From the NCBI RefSeq assembly GCF_900155885.1, contig NZ_FTMB01000011.1, forward strand, positions 1-64,000: 64,000 nucleotides of DNA, in the 5' to 3' direction. The notes below the pieces were generated by a model. That model searched no databases. It saw nothing but the letters and a program-made list of their open reading frames with translations, and was not told the DNA's origin. A program made the translations under genes and the position numbers. Of the stretch, positions 10,291-18,537 are shown piece by piece (position 1 is the stretch's first letter; every line of letters begins with the position of its first letter). Source of the stretch: Rhizobium sp. RU20A (lineage in GTDB: Bacteria; Pseudomonadota; Alphaproteobacteria; Rhizobiales; Rhizobiaceae).

Positions 10291-10314
10291 GGTGTCCGTG
10301 TCGGTGTCCGTGTC
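10291..10314 (+). repeat. Two tandem copies of a 12-base unit
   Basis: GGTGTCCGTGTC occurs twice in direct tandem, followed by GGTG, in the 232-base gap between the converging kdpE and D-threonine-aldolase-like genes. It is a simple-sequence repeat outside coding DNA with no evident function. The rest of the gap shows no gene. Confidence 0.7.
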
Positions 10315-10343
10315 GGTGATGGGGCGGCTTCGGTCTCACTGCC

Positions 10344-11423
10344 TCACGTGGTCCGGCCGCGCGCGACCACGCGGGTGGGGACGGGGGTCTTGTGGCCGGC
10401 GCCGACCAGCAGCAGGGTGTCGACGAGATTGGTGACGACGCAGGCATGGTTCGGCACGATGCGGACCTTGTCGCCAACGGCAAGGCCGATGGATCCGGAA
10501 CTCACCAGGCGCCCGTGCTCTTCGGACAGCTGGTCGATGGCGATATCGTCGCGGCCGAGCACGTGCCCGTAGCCCTCAAGGCCGAGCAGGTCCGAGGTCA
10601 GGGCCTTGGAGCCGGCATCGATGATGGCGCGGTTTTCCGCCGGCACAGAAACGACGGTCGCCAGCACGGTGAGCGCACAATCATCCCAGCCGCAGACGCC
10701 GCGCGAGACGAGCGAGCGATCATTGTAGACATAGGTGCCCGGCCGGTATTCGCTGACCACGGGGGCATCCGCCGCCTGCATCATCGATGGCGTGCCGCCC
10801 GAGGTGATGACGGGAACGGCGATGTCGCGCGCCTCGATCAGCGCCTTGGCCTCGCTCATGAAGCGCTGCACGGCCGCCTCGCTGCCAGCCGGGGGATAGG
10901 TCATCAGACCACCGAAGACGAGGCCCGGCGCCGCATCGATAGAGGCGGCAAGGGCGTCAGCGGCTCGCGGATCGGCGACGCCGCAGCGGTGGGCGCCCGT
11001 ATCGCACTCCACCAGTACGGCGAGCGGCTCGGCGGCGTCCCGGAAGGTGGCGGAAAGGCCATCCACCACCGCGCGGCTGTCGGCGACGACCGAGAGGCGG
11101 ACCCTGAGGGCGAGGGCCTTGAGGCGCGCAAGCTTTTCCGCGCCGACGATGTTGTAGGTGATCAGCACGTCGGTAATGGCAGCGCTGCCGTGCACCATCG
11201 CTTCGGCCTCCGACACCTTCTGGCAGGTGATGCCGATCGCACCTGCGGCCTGCTGCATCTCGGCAAGGAGCGGCAGCTTGTGGGTCTTGATATGCGGGCG
11301 GACGCGCAATCCGTGCTCCGCTGCATAGGACTGGAATCGCTCGATATTCCGCTGGGCAATGTCGAGATCGACGAGGACGGCGGGTGTGTCGATCGCAGCG
11401 AGATCGTTGGGAATGTCGGGCAT
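10344..11423 (-). CDS. PLP-dependent D-threonine aldolase / D-serine dehydratase-like protein
   Basis: Fold-type III PLP enzyme (alanine-racemase-like N-terminal barrel), 359 residues. The PLP lysine is K46 in RPHIKTHK. The metal-binding region VPNHACVVTNL near the C-terminus has the His and Cys that hold the divalent metal in D-threonine aldolase and DSD1-type D-serine dehydratase. The start is placed at MPDIPNDL because an AAGAGG ribosome site precedes it. Much longer upstream extensions in this frame run antisense to the transporter gene. It is divergent from an amino-acid ABC operon that includes RidA. RidA removes reactive enamines, which favours a dehydratase chemistry, but that is inference. 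Confidence 0.85.
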   Translation of the reverse strand: MPDIPNDLAAIDTPAVLVDLDIAQRNIERFQSYAAEHGLRVRPHIKTHKLPLLAEMQQAAGAIGITCQKVSEAEAMVHGSAAITDVLITYNIVGAEKLARLKALALRVRLSVVADSRAVVDGLSATFRDAAEPLAVLVECDTGAHRCGVADPRAADALAASIDAAPGLVFGGLMTYPPAGSEAAVQRFMSEAKALIEARDIAVPVITSGGTPSMMQAADAPVVSEYRPGTYVYNDRSLVSRGVCGWDDCALTVLATVVSVPAENRAIIDAGSKALTSDLLGLEGYGHVLGRDDIAIDQLSEEHGRLVSSGSIGLAVGDKVRIVPNHACVVTNLVDTLLLVGAGHKTPVPTRVVARGRTT

Positions 11424-11562
11424 GAAAACCTCTTGAAGGGGGCGGATGCTGCATTGCCGAATAACGCGCCAGAGGGGGCGGCTGCACATTTCCTCGGCGA
11501 AGCCTATTGACAACTCATCCGCCATCCGACTTGATATGTCAATCCGGTAAAACAGACAAATG

Positions 11563-11576
11563 TCCGGTATATCGGA
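11563..11576. promoter_or_regulatory. Palindrome in divergent promoter, candidate IclR operator
   Basis: TCCGGTATATCGGA is an inverted repeat (TCCG/CGGA) in the AT-richer 183-base spacer between the divergent PLP-enzyme gene and the amino-acid ABC operon. A related half, AATCCGGTAAAAC, lies about 22 bases upstream. The local IclR regulator at the end of the operon is the most likely protein to bind here. A TTGACA at 11507-11512 may be a -35 element for the transporter operon. Placement and symmetry are seen; the binding protein is inferred. Confidence 0.4.
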
Positions 11577-11606
11577 TTTAACAAACGCTCGTTCTAGGGG
11601 AACGTC

Positions 11607-12449
11607 ATGACCATTTCCTTCCGCGCCGGTGCGATGTCGCTGGTCGCCGCCACTTTCCTTTGCTCCGCCCCCGCCTTTGCCGATGGCAGCAAGCTCGATG
11701 AAGTCCTCGCCCGTGGCCATCTGGTGCTGGGCACCGGCAGCACCAACGCGCCCTGGCATTTCAAGAGCGCCGACGACAAGCTTCAGGGCTTTGACGTCGA
11801 CATGGGCCGCATCGTCGCCAAGGCGCTTTTCGGCGATCCGGACAAGATCGAATATGTCAACCAGTCCTCGGATGCGCGCATCCCGAACATCACGACCGAC
11901 AAGGTCGATCTGACCTGCCAGTTCATGACGGTCACCGGTGAACGCGCCCAGCAGATCGCCTTCACCATTCCCTACTATCGCGAAGGCGTCGGCCTGATGC
12001 TGAAGGCGGACGGCAAGTATGCCGACTATGCCGCGCTGAAGGCTGCCGGCTCGTCCGTCACCATCTCGGTTCTGCAGAACGTCTACGCCGAAGACATGGT
12101 CCATGCCGCCTTGCCGGAAGCCACGGTCGACCAATATGAATCCGTCGACATGATCTATCAGGCGCTGGAATCCGGCCGTGCCGACGCGGCGGCCACCGAC
12201 CAGTCGTCGCTCGCCTGGTACATGACCCAGAACCAGGGACGCTACAAGGACGCCGGCTATGGCTGGAATCCGCAGACCTATGCCTGCGGCGTCAAGCGCG
12301 GCGACCAGGACTGGCTGAACTTCGTCAACACCGCCCTTCACGAAGCCATGACCGGCGTCGAGTTCGACTTCTACGCAAAGTCCTACAAGACATGGTTCGG
12401 CAAGGACCTTGCTCCGCCGCAGATCGGCTTCCCGGTCGAGTACAAGTAA
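11607..12449 (+). CDS. Amino-acid ABC transporter periplasmic substrate-binding protein (family 3)
   Basis: Periplasmic receptor of a polar amino-acid importer, 280 residues. A Sec signal peptide of ~25 residues ends SAPAFA before DGSKLDEVL. The mature part has the family-3 opening GHLVLGTGSTNAPWHF and the motif LQGFDVDMGRIVAKALFG. The DLTCQFMTVTGERAQQIAFT segment is the usual second lobe entry. It heads an operon with two permeases, an ATPase, RidA and IclR. A perfect stem-loop follows the stop. The ligand is unknown; D-amino acids are plausible from the divergent PLP enzyme. Confidence 0.93.
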   Translation: MTISFRAGAMSLVAATFLCSAPAFADGSKLDEVLARGHLVLGTGSTNAPWHFKSADDKLQGFDVDMGRIVAKALFGDPDKIEYVNQSSDARIPNITTDKVDLTCQFMTVTGERAQQIAFTIPYYREGVGLMLKADGKYADYAALKAAGSSVTISVLQNVYAEDMVHAALPEATVDQYESVDMIYQALESGRADAAATDQSSLAWYMTQNQGRYKDAGYGWNPQTYACGVKRGDQDWLNFVNTALHEAMTGVEFDFYAKSYKTWFGKDLAPPQIGFPVEYK

Positions 12450-12467
12450 GGCGAAGCCTCCGACATC

Positions 12468-12492
12468 GTGACGAGGGCCAGCCCCTCGTCAC
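12468..12492 (+). terminator. Intra-operon stem-loop after binding-protein gene
   Basis: A perfect 10-base-pair stem, GTGACGAGGG with CCCTCGTCAC, around a 5-base loop begins 18 bases after the binding-protein stop. There is no T-tract and the permease starts 31 bases later. It is more likely an mRNA 3'-end protector or partial attenuator that raises binding-protein expression than a full terminator. Confidence 0.65.
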
Positions 12493-12522
12493 CTCTTCCA
12501 TCCTTCATGGCAGGACACCCAC

Positions 12523-13185
12523 GTGGGTTACACGCTCAATTTCGCCGCCGTCTGGCGCAGCTTCGACCAGCTTCTCGAAGGTCTGATGCTCAGCCTCGGC
12601 CTTGCCGTCGTCGCAATCCTGATCGGCGCGCTGATCGGCCTGCTGGTCGCCTTCGCGCTGATTGCCAGGTCGGGCTGGGCGCGTCGCCCGGCGGCCGCCT
12701 ACGTCACCGTCATCCGCAATCTGCCGATCCTTGTCCTTGTGCTCTTCGCCTATTTCGCGCTGCCGCAGATGGGCGTCCGGCTCGGCAAGATCGAAAGTTT
12801 CGTGGCCGTGCTGGCGATCTATTCGGGCGCCTACCTTGCGGAAGTCTTTCGCGCCGGACTCCTGTCGATCCCGAGGGGCCTGACCGAAGCGGGCCTTGCC
12901 ATCGGCCTGACGCCGATGCAGATCCGCACCTCGATCATCGCACCGCTGATGTTTCGCAACGTGCTGCCGTCGCTGTCCTCGACGATCATCTCCCTGTTCA
13001 AGGATACCTCGCTCGCCGCCGCGATCGCCGTGCCGGAACTGACCTTCGAGGCCCGCAAGATCAATGTCGAAAGCTTCCGCGTCATCGAGACGTGGATTGT
13101 CGCCTCCGGTCTTTACGTGGCCACCTGCTCCCTGATCGCGGCCCTGATGCGGTTCGCCGAACGCCGCCTTGCCGTTCCGAGATGA
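12523..13185 (+). CDS. Amino-acid ABC transporter permease
   Basis: Inner-membrane permease of the HisM/GlnP family, 220 residues, with about five hydrophobic segments. The N-terminal region reads LLEGLMLSLGLAVVAILIGA, the family motif VIRNLPILVLVLFAYFALPQ is present, and the EAA-type loop is GLTEAGLAIGLTPMQI. The start is a GTG, because no ATG lies in a suitable place and the N-terminus matches family length. It overlaps the following permease region closely and forms a heterodimer with it. Confidence 0.92.
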   Translation: MGYTLNFAAVWRSFDQLLEGLMLSLGLAVVAILIGALIGLLVAFALIARSGWARRPAAAYVTVIRNLPILVLVLFAYFALPQMGVRLGKIESFVAVLAIYSGAYLAEVFRAGLLSIPRGLTEAGLAIGLTPMQIRTSIIAPLMFRNVLPSLSSTIISLFKDTSLAAAIAVPELTFEARKINVESFRVIETWIVASGLYVATCSLIAALMRFAERRLAVPR

Positions 13186-13189
13186 TGTC

Positions 13190-13855
13190 ATGATGGATCT
13201 TTCCGCTTTCCTCGAGCAGCTCTGGCTCGCCCGCCTCGTCATCCTGAAGGGCCTCGGCGTCACCGTGTCGATCTCGCTGCTGGCGATCCTGTTCGGCTCG
13301 GTCCTCGGCGTTGTGGTCGGCCTGTCGCTGGTCTACGGCAATCGCGCGCTGCGCTTCGTGGTGCGCGCCTATACCGATTTCGTGCGCGGCACGCCGGTGC
13401 TCGTGCTGGTTCTGGCAAGCTACTATGTCCTCTCCACCATCGGCATCGAGCTCGGGCCGTTCCAGGCCGGCGTCCTGGCGCTTGCGGTGTTCTGCTCCTC
13501 CCATGTCGGCGAGATCGTGCGCGGCGGGCTTCAGGCCATTCCCAATGGCCAGACCGAGGCCGCCAAGGCGATCGGCCTCACCTTTGGCCAGACCTTTGCC
13601 TATGTGCTGTGGCCGCAGGCGCTGCGGCAGTTCCTGCCGGCCTGGGTCAATACGGCCGCCGAAATGGTCAAGGCCTCGACGCTCCTGTCGGTGATCGGCG
13701 TCGCCGAGCTGCTGTTGCGCACGCAGGAGATCATCTCCCGCAACTTCATGAGCCTGCAATTCTATTTCTTCGCCGGCCTTCTCTACTTCGTCATCAATTA
13801 CGCCATCGAGCGCTTCGGCAAATATGTCGAGCGCAAGACTGCCGTTCCCGCCTGA
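13190..13855 (+). CDS. Amino-acid ABC transporter permease, second subunit
   Basis: Second HisM-type permease, 221 residues from the preferred ATG at 13190 ([12 protein letters not shown]). A longer in-frame start at 13169 would overlap the first permease by 17 bases and is less likely. The family motif is [20 protein letters not shown] and the EAA loop is [15 protein letters not shown]. It assembles with the upstream permease and the ATPase that follows 11 bases later. Confidence 0.92.
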   Translation: MMDLSAFLEQLWLARLVILKGLGVTVSISLLAILFGSVLGVVVGLSLVYGNRALRFVVRAYTDFVRGTPVLVLVLASYYVLSTIGIELGPFQAGVLALAVFCSSHVGEIVRGGLQAIPNGQTEAAKAIGLTFGQTFAYVLWPQALRQFLPAWVNTAAEMVKASTLLSVIGVAELLLRTQEIISRNFMSLQFYFFAGLLYFVINYAIERFGKYVERKTAVPA

Positions 13856-13866
13856 GGCTGCCTTTC

Positions 13867-14640
13867 ATGAGCAAGATACTTCTCGAAATCCAGGGATTGC
13901 GGAAGCAGTACGGCACGCTGGAGGTGCTGAAGGGCGTCGACTGCACCATGCGCGAGGGGGAGGTGATCTCGATCATCGGCTCCTCCGGTTCCGGCAAGAC
14001 GACCATGCTGCGCTGCATCAACATGCTGGAAGAGTTCCAGGGCGGGCACATCAGGCTCGCCGGCGAGGAGATCGGCTATGATCATGCCGGCGCCACCCGC
14101 AAGCGTAAAAGCGAAAAGGACATCGCCCGCCAGCGCGCCATGACCGGCATGGCCTTCCAGCAGTTCAACCTCTTTCCGCACATGACCGCGTTGCAGAACG
14201 TGATGCTCGGCCTTCTCAAGGTGAAGAAGATGCCGCGCGACGAGGCCCATGCGATCGCCGAAAAATGGCTTGACCGCGTCGGTCTTGCCGGTCGCGGCGG
14301 GCATTATCCCGGCCAGCTTTCGGGCGGCCAGCAGCAGCGCGTGGCGATCGCCCGCGCCATTGCCATGGCGCCGCAGCTGATGCTGTTCGACGAGGTGACC
14401 TCGGCGCTCGATCCCGAACTGGTCGGCGAGGTGCTGCAGGTCATCAAGGGACTGGCGGCGGCCGACGGCATGAGCATGCTGCTCGTCACCCACGAAATGC
14501 GCTTCGCCTATGACGTGTCGACCCGCGTGATCTTCATGAACCAGGGCGTCATCTGCGAGGAGGGCGACCCCAAGGAGATGTTCGTCAACCCGAAGACGGA
14601 ACGGCTTGCCGAATTTCTGAAGACATCCAGCTTTACCTGA
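13867..14640 (+). CDS. Amino-acid ABC transporter ATP-binding protein
   Basis: ATPase of the GlnQ/HisP family, 257 residues. Walker A is GSSGSGKT (residues 38-45), Q-loop FQQFNLFPH, signature [14 protein letters not shown], Walker [16 protein letters not shown] and H-loop VTHEM. A basic insertion, [16 protein letters not shown], precedes the Q-loop. Insertions there are common in HisP-like proteins but this one is longer than usual. It is encoded right after the permeases, with RidA 19 bases downstream. Confidence 0.94.
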   Translation: MSKILLEIQGLRKQYGTLEVLKGVDCTMREGEVISIIGSSGSGKTTMLRCINMLEEFQGGHIRLAGEEIGYDHAGATRKRKSEKDIARQRAMTGMAFQQFNLFPHMTALQNVMLGLLKVKKMPRDEAHAIAEKWLDRVGLAGRGGHYPGQLSGGQQQRVAIARAIAMAPQLMLFDEVTSALDPELVGEVLQVIKGLAAADGMSMLLVTHEMRFAYDVSTRVIFMNQGVICEEGDPKEMFVNPKTERLAEFLKTSSFT

Positions 14641-14659
14641 GAAGAAAAGAGAGACTGCA

Positions 14660-15049
14660 ATGACTATCAAGCGTTATGGCGCCGGTGAAACCGGTGCCGG
14701 CGGCCAGCCCTTGCCCTTTGCCCGCGCCGTGGAAGCCAATGGCTGGCTGCACGTTTCCGGCCAGGTGCCGATGGAGAAGGGCGAGATCGTGCGTGGCGGC
14801 ATCGTTTCGGAAAGCCGCAAGGCGATCGAGAACCTGATTGCCATCCTGCATGAGGCCGGTTACGGCATCGAGGACGTGGTCCGCGTCGGCGTTTGGCTGG
14901 ACGATCCCCGGGACTTCTGGAGCTTCAACGGCGTCTATGCCGAGTATTTCGGCCAGAACCCGCCCGCCCGTGCTTGTGTTCAGTCGCGCATGATGGTCGA
15001 TTGCAAGGTCGAAGTGGACTGCATCGCATACCGCGCGGATCGCGCCTGA
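14660..15049 (+). CDS. RidA family (YjgF/UK114) enamine/imine deaminase
   Basis: Small cytosolic trimeric protein, 129 residues, of the family that hydrolyses reactive enamines such as 2-aminoacrylate formed by PLP enzymes. The signature region PPARACVQSRMMVDCKVEVD contains the conserved arginine, and the N-terminal WLHVSGQVP matches family members. Encoded between an amino-acid transporter ATPase and IclR, and opposite a D-serine-dehydratase-like gene. The set suggests uptake and deamination of a hydroxy amino acid with RidA clearing the unstable intermediate. Confidence 0.92.
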   Translation: MTIKRYGAGETGAGGQPLPFARAVEANGWLHVSGQVPMEKGEIVRGGIVSESRKAIENLIAILHEAGYGIEDVVRVGVWLDDPRDFWSFNGVYAEYFGQNPPARACVQSRMMVDCKVEVDCIAYRADRA

Positions 15050-15066
15050 AGGAACGGGAGAAGAGG

Positions 15067-15873
15067 ATGGCCGAGGGGTCAGGCGACAGCGTCGCGCGCC
15101 GCACACGGGGACTGGACCGCGCCTTCGAGATCCTCGAATTCCTGCGCGTCAAACGCCAGCCGATGCGGCCGAACGAGATCGCGTCGGAAATCGGTGCGCC
15201 CCGTTCCTCGGTCTACGAGCTCGTCAACCTGCTCATCAGCCACGGCATGCTGGACTACCAGGGAGGTGACGGCCGGGTGTTTCTCGGCCGCCGCCTCTAT
15301 TTCCTCGGCACAGCCTATGCCGAACAGTTCGACCTGATGCGTGAATGCGACCGCATGCTGGTGCGGCTGGCGGAAGAGACCCGCGAGACCGCGCAGATGT
15401 GCCTGTTGGAAGGGCGCAAATACACCGTGGCGATGATGCGCGAGGGCATCCGGCCGTTCCGCATCTCCGCCAATGTCGGCGAACTCGTGCCGATCCCATG
15501 GACGGCCTCGGGCCGCCTGCTCGTTTCGCACCTCACCGACCAGGAAATCCTCGATCTCATTCCGGAAGAGGACTTCGTGCGCCCCAATGGCGCGCTTTTC
15601 CCGCCGGCCGATTTCATCGCGCAGGTACGCCAGGCCGGCCGCGACGGCTATTTCACCTTCAACAGCGAAGTCGAGAATTTCACCCACTGTTTCGCCGTGC
15701 CGATCCATCAGGCCGACGGCGCCTGCATCGCAACGCTGTGCCTCGTCGCGCCGCGGGAGGATGGCTTGCGCAACCGCGAGACCTATCTGCAGGCGCTCAG
15801 CACCGCCGCCGGCGAGATTTCCGAGAAGCTCGGCTTTCACACCGACCGGACGAAACGCTCCGCGGCCGGCTGA
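15067..15873 (+). CDS. IclR family transcriptional regulator
   Basis: Winged-helix N-terminus (residues ~15-75, with RPNEIASEIGAPRSSVYELV) and a C-terminal IclR effector domain (motifs RISANVGELVPIPWTASGR and FNSEVENFTHCFAVPI). Length 268 residues. The ATG at 15067 follows GGGAGAAGAGG, a good ribosome site, and is 17 bases after RidA, so it is the last gene of this operon. It probably controls the divergent PLP enzyme and transporter through the palindrome at 11563-11576. The effector is likely the imported amino acid or a product. Confidence 0.92.
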   Translation: MAEGSGDSVARRTRGLDRAFEILEFLRVKRQPMRPNEIASEIGAPRSSVYELVNLLISHGMLDYQGGDGRVFLGRRLYFLGTAYAEQFDLMRECDRMLVRLAEETRETAQMCLLEGRKYTVAMMREGIRPFRISANVGELVPIPWTASGRLLVSHLTDQEILDLIPEEDFVRPNGALFPPADFIAQVRQAGRDGYFTFNSEVENFTHCFAVPIHQADGACIATLCLVAPREDGLRNRETYLQALSTAAGEISEKLGFHTDRTKRSAAG

Positions 15874-16897
15874 ACCGGCAGCCCTCAACCAGCCGAAAAG
15901 CATGGTGCATGCCGAGGTGCACAGCAGGCTCTTGTCCGTCGTCGCCATGGGCGGCGGTCCGCCGAGCCTTGACATGGCCGGCATGTCCTTCGCGCGCGAC
16001 ATGCTTCAGATCACGGCGGGTTGCAATGTGTTCCATAATTCCGGTTACCCCGCAAGTCGTTGTACCCGCAAAGTTAGAATGTCCTGTTTCTGCAAAGTTG
16101 GAATGCGGCTCTCCGATCGGCTGGTCGAGCGCCACGGGCGCCTGTGATCCATAATCGCGAACGCAGCAAGGCACCGTTGCGAATGCCAACGGAGGCGTGA
16201 AAATATCTTTCAAGGGATCCGCCCCACTCCGGGCGGTTGCCGACGCGGGCCGGATCGCGATCGGTATTCGGCTGACCGCCAGTTTCTGCGACACGTATTC
16301 CGCCCGCAGAACCTCGGCAGACCTCGTCCGGAACACGCTGCTCCTCAGGCGAGATATGCCGGTGCGCTCCAAGCCCGCCAGCACTTTGCGCTTCGGGATG
16401 AACGCAATTGGTCTCCGGCGAGCGCGGCGCTGTTCATCCGCATGTGCTCTTGCTGGCATGTAACCGCAATTTATAGCCCCCCTCAGCATTGGTCTGCGCC
16501 GTGAACTTCTGCCGCTAGGGTGGGCGTATGTGGGTTGATCCTCGACAGTATTTTGGAAATTTTCTTATCGTCGCCGAAGGTCCGGCTACCCCGCTGAATC
16601 TGAGCTGCCGAAACAAGTCCATTGATCGTGTTGTGAAAATTTTTTCTTGGAATGGCCGACGTTTATTTTAGAGAGACATACTATCATATTGAAATAGTTA
16701 AGATTGTAAACCTGCTCTCGGCTGGTTCTCTTGATGGAGCCATCATGATCAAGAATGTAGAAAATAATTTACAAGATCTATGTTCAAGGCTAGGCTCTTC
16801 ATCGTTGCTTAACGGCGACGGATCTGGGGGACGTAGAGGAGACGGCGCTCGGATCGTGAAAGAGAAGGCTGCAAGGCAGCCACTGGGAGGAGACCCT
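15874..16897. other. Gene-poor junction with repeats and AT-rich promoter region
   Basis: About 1 kb without a recognisable gene. The left part (to ~16110) reads like remnants of mobile DNA, with two near-identical 14-base repeats. The middle (16148-16500) holds only unrelated short frames on both strands, none with a protein I recognise. From ~16540 to 16790 the DNA turns clearly AT-rich compared with all neighbours and probably contains the promoter of the sugar-transport operon. A strong GGAGGAG ribosome site lies just before 16898. Confidence 0.55.
16068..16105 (+). repeat. Direct repeats, possible IS21-type terminal remnant
   Basis: GCAAAGTTAGAATG (16068-16081) and GCAAAGTTGGAATG (16092-16105) differ at one base and start 24 bases apart. 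Short repeated blocks of this style occur at the ends of IS21-family elements. No istA or istB coding sequence is visible, so at most an end survives. Family assignment is from memory of similar sequences and is weak. Confidence 0.3.
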
Positions 16898-18424
16898 ATG
16901 TTTCACAAGCCAAAGAATGCGTTGTACAAGACTGTCAGTCGCCGCCGGTTCCTGGAGCTGGGCGGCTATGGTGCGGCCGCCCTCGGGGTCGGATCGCTTG
17001 CCGTCGGCATGAATTCCACGATCATGGCGACACGTGTTCAGGCGGCCTCGTCTGAAGACGCAAAGTGGAAGCAGTTTGCGGGGTCCAAGCTGACCTTCCT
17101 TTCGGAGAACACGCCGCCGTCTTTTGCCATACGTGACAACATCAAAGCGTTTTACGATCTGACGGGTATCGAGGTCGAAGTCCTGACGGACGACCTTCCC
17201 GTCGTCCAGCAGAAGGTCGGCATCGACGTGCGTGCCGGGAAAGCGGACTACGTCCTCAACTATGTCCAGGACAAGCCGATCGGTTCGCCCTTTGCTGATT
17301 TCTATGCCGATATGACGCCCATGTTCGGCGACGAAACACTGCCGCAGGATCCCGAAGGTTACGGCGATGGGTCGTGGGTTGAAAACTTCCTGAATGCGTG
17401 CGGTCGCTTCTACAGTGCCGAAAAGGTCATTGCCCTTCCCTACGATGCGGCCATTCCCGTCACATTCTACCGTCAGGATCTTTTCGAAAAGCATACAAAG
17501 GAATTCGAGGCCGAATACGGTCGTCGCCTGGAATTCACGCCCGACACGACGTGGAAGCATGTCCTGGAAATCGCGACCTTCTTCAAGAAGCTCAAAGAAG
17601 GTGGCGCGGACGTTCCCTACGGCTATGCGCAGCACCAGGGATCCTTTGCCTGGACAACGCAGCTCGACATTCAGCGCCTGATGTTCTCGCACGGCCGCTG
17701 GACTGACTTCAATGTCGACGACAAACTTGGCAGCAAGACGCCCGGAAAGACCAATTGGGGCGACGAGCAGTCCATTTTCATGCTGGAGCAGTTCAAGGCC
17801 CTGGCGGACGTGTCGCATCCCGACAACCTCGCCAACGGTACTCTGGAACTCAATACGGTCTACCAGTCCGGCAATATTGCCATGCAGGTGCAGTATCACG
17901 AGTTCGCTGCCTCCGTTGAAGACGAAAAGACGTCGCGTGCGGCCGGCGGCAAAACCGCTTACGCCTATTGCCCGAAGGGCGAAGCAAGCTGGATCAAGAA
18001 TGGCGGCGAGGCTGTCAACGGCACGAACTGCGGCATCGGCGGCATTGGCATCAACAAGAACGCGTCCGAGCAGTTGCAGCGCGCAGCCTACCTCTTTGCG
18101 ATCTGGTCGACCTCCAAGCAGCTCCAGTTCGACGTTCTCAAGGGTCTCGGTGGTACGCCGACCCGCAAGTCCGTGCTGGAAATGCCCGAAGTTGTCGAAG
18201 CCAAAAAGCGGCCAAGCAAGATGCCGAATGCCCTGACCTTCGACGTTGCCTACGGCATCGGGATCCAGGACCCGAACTTCGTGCTCGGTCCGAAAATCCC
18301 GGAAGCCAACGAGTATCACTCGCTCGTCGCGTCCGAGACCCAGCGCATGCTGACCGGTGAAATGTCGCCGGCCGAGACAGCGGAGTCGCTGAAGTCGCAG
18401 ATCGACGAGCTGAACGGCGCCTGA
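16898..18424 (+). CDS. Sugar ABC transporter substrate-binding protein, Tat-exported
   Basis: Family 1 periplasmic solute-binding protein, 508 residues. A twin-arginine signal (SRRRFLELGGYGAAALGVG, residues ~14-32) implies export folded by the Tat system, with cleavage probably after ARVQA-like AQA (RVQAAS). The start follows GGAGGAGACCCT; an in-frame extension reaching back to 16652 lies in AT-rich non-coding-like DNA and was rejected. The motif NVYNYVQDKPIG-like NYVQDKPIG and YQSGNIAMQVQYHEF support an extracellular sugar or polyol receptor. First gene of the long catabolic unit ending at 28869. Confidence 0.9.
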   Translation: MFHKPKNALYKTVSRRRFLELGGYGAAALGVGSLAVGMNSTIMATRVQAASSEDAKWKQFAGSKLTFLSENTPPSFAIRDNIKAFYDLTGIEVEVLTDDLPVVQQKVGIDVRAGKADYVLNYVQDKPIGSPFADFYADMTPMFGDETLPQDPEGYGDGSWVENFLNACGRFYSAEKVIALPYDAAIPVTFYRQDLFEKHTKEFEAEYGRRLEFTPDTTWKHVLEIATFFKKLKEGGADVPYGYAQHQGSFAWTTQLDIQRLMFSHGRWTDFNVDDKLGSKTPGKTNWGDEQSIFMLEQFKALADVSHPDNLANGTLELNTVYQSGNIAMQVQYHEFAASVEDEKTSRAAGGKTAYAYCPKGEASWIKNGGEAVNGTNCGIGGIGINKNASEQLQRAAYLFAIWSTSKQLQFDVLKGLGGTPTRKSVLEMPEVVEAKKRPSKMPNALTFDVAYGIGIQDPNFVLGPKIPEANEYHSLVASETQRMLTGEMSPAETAESLKSQIDELNGA

Positions 18425-18444
18425 TCCCCATCTCCGTGACCGGA

Positions 18445-18473
18445 GCCAGCGGTTGGCAGACGCGACCGCTGGC
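18445..18473 (+). terminator. Intra-operon stem-loop after sugar-binding protein
   Basis: A perfect 9-base-pair stem, GCCAGCGGT with ACCGCTGGC, around an 11-base loop, 21 bases after the binding-protein stop and before the first permease. No T-tract. Same position and probable role as the stem-loops after the other binding-protein genes here. Confidence 0.6.
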
Positions 18474-18537
18474 CCATCCATCCGAACAACGCCTTTTTGC
18501 GCGTGATGCGCGAAATGGCGCCGGCGAGAGCGTTTTC

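Noticed and set aside
10291-10314. CRISPR-like or regulatory repeat
   Set aside because: Only two tandem 12-base units without spacers; a simple tandem duplication in a converging intergenic gap.
11424-12341. N-terminal extension of the PLP enzyme on the minus strand
   Set aside because: It would run antisense through most of the amino-acid receptor gene. The Met at 11423 has a ribosome site and fits family length.
16197-16463. 88-residue plus-strand frame in the gene-poor junction
   Set aside because: No recognisable protein, weak third-position bias, a frame of similar length on the opposite strand, and no good ribosome site. Kept as part of the non-coding junction.
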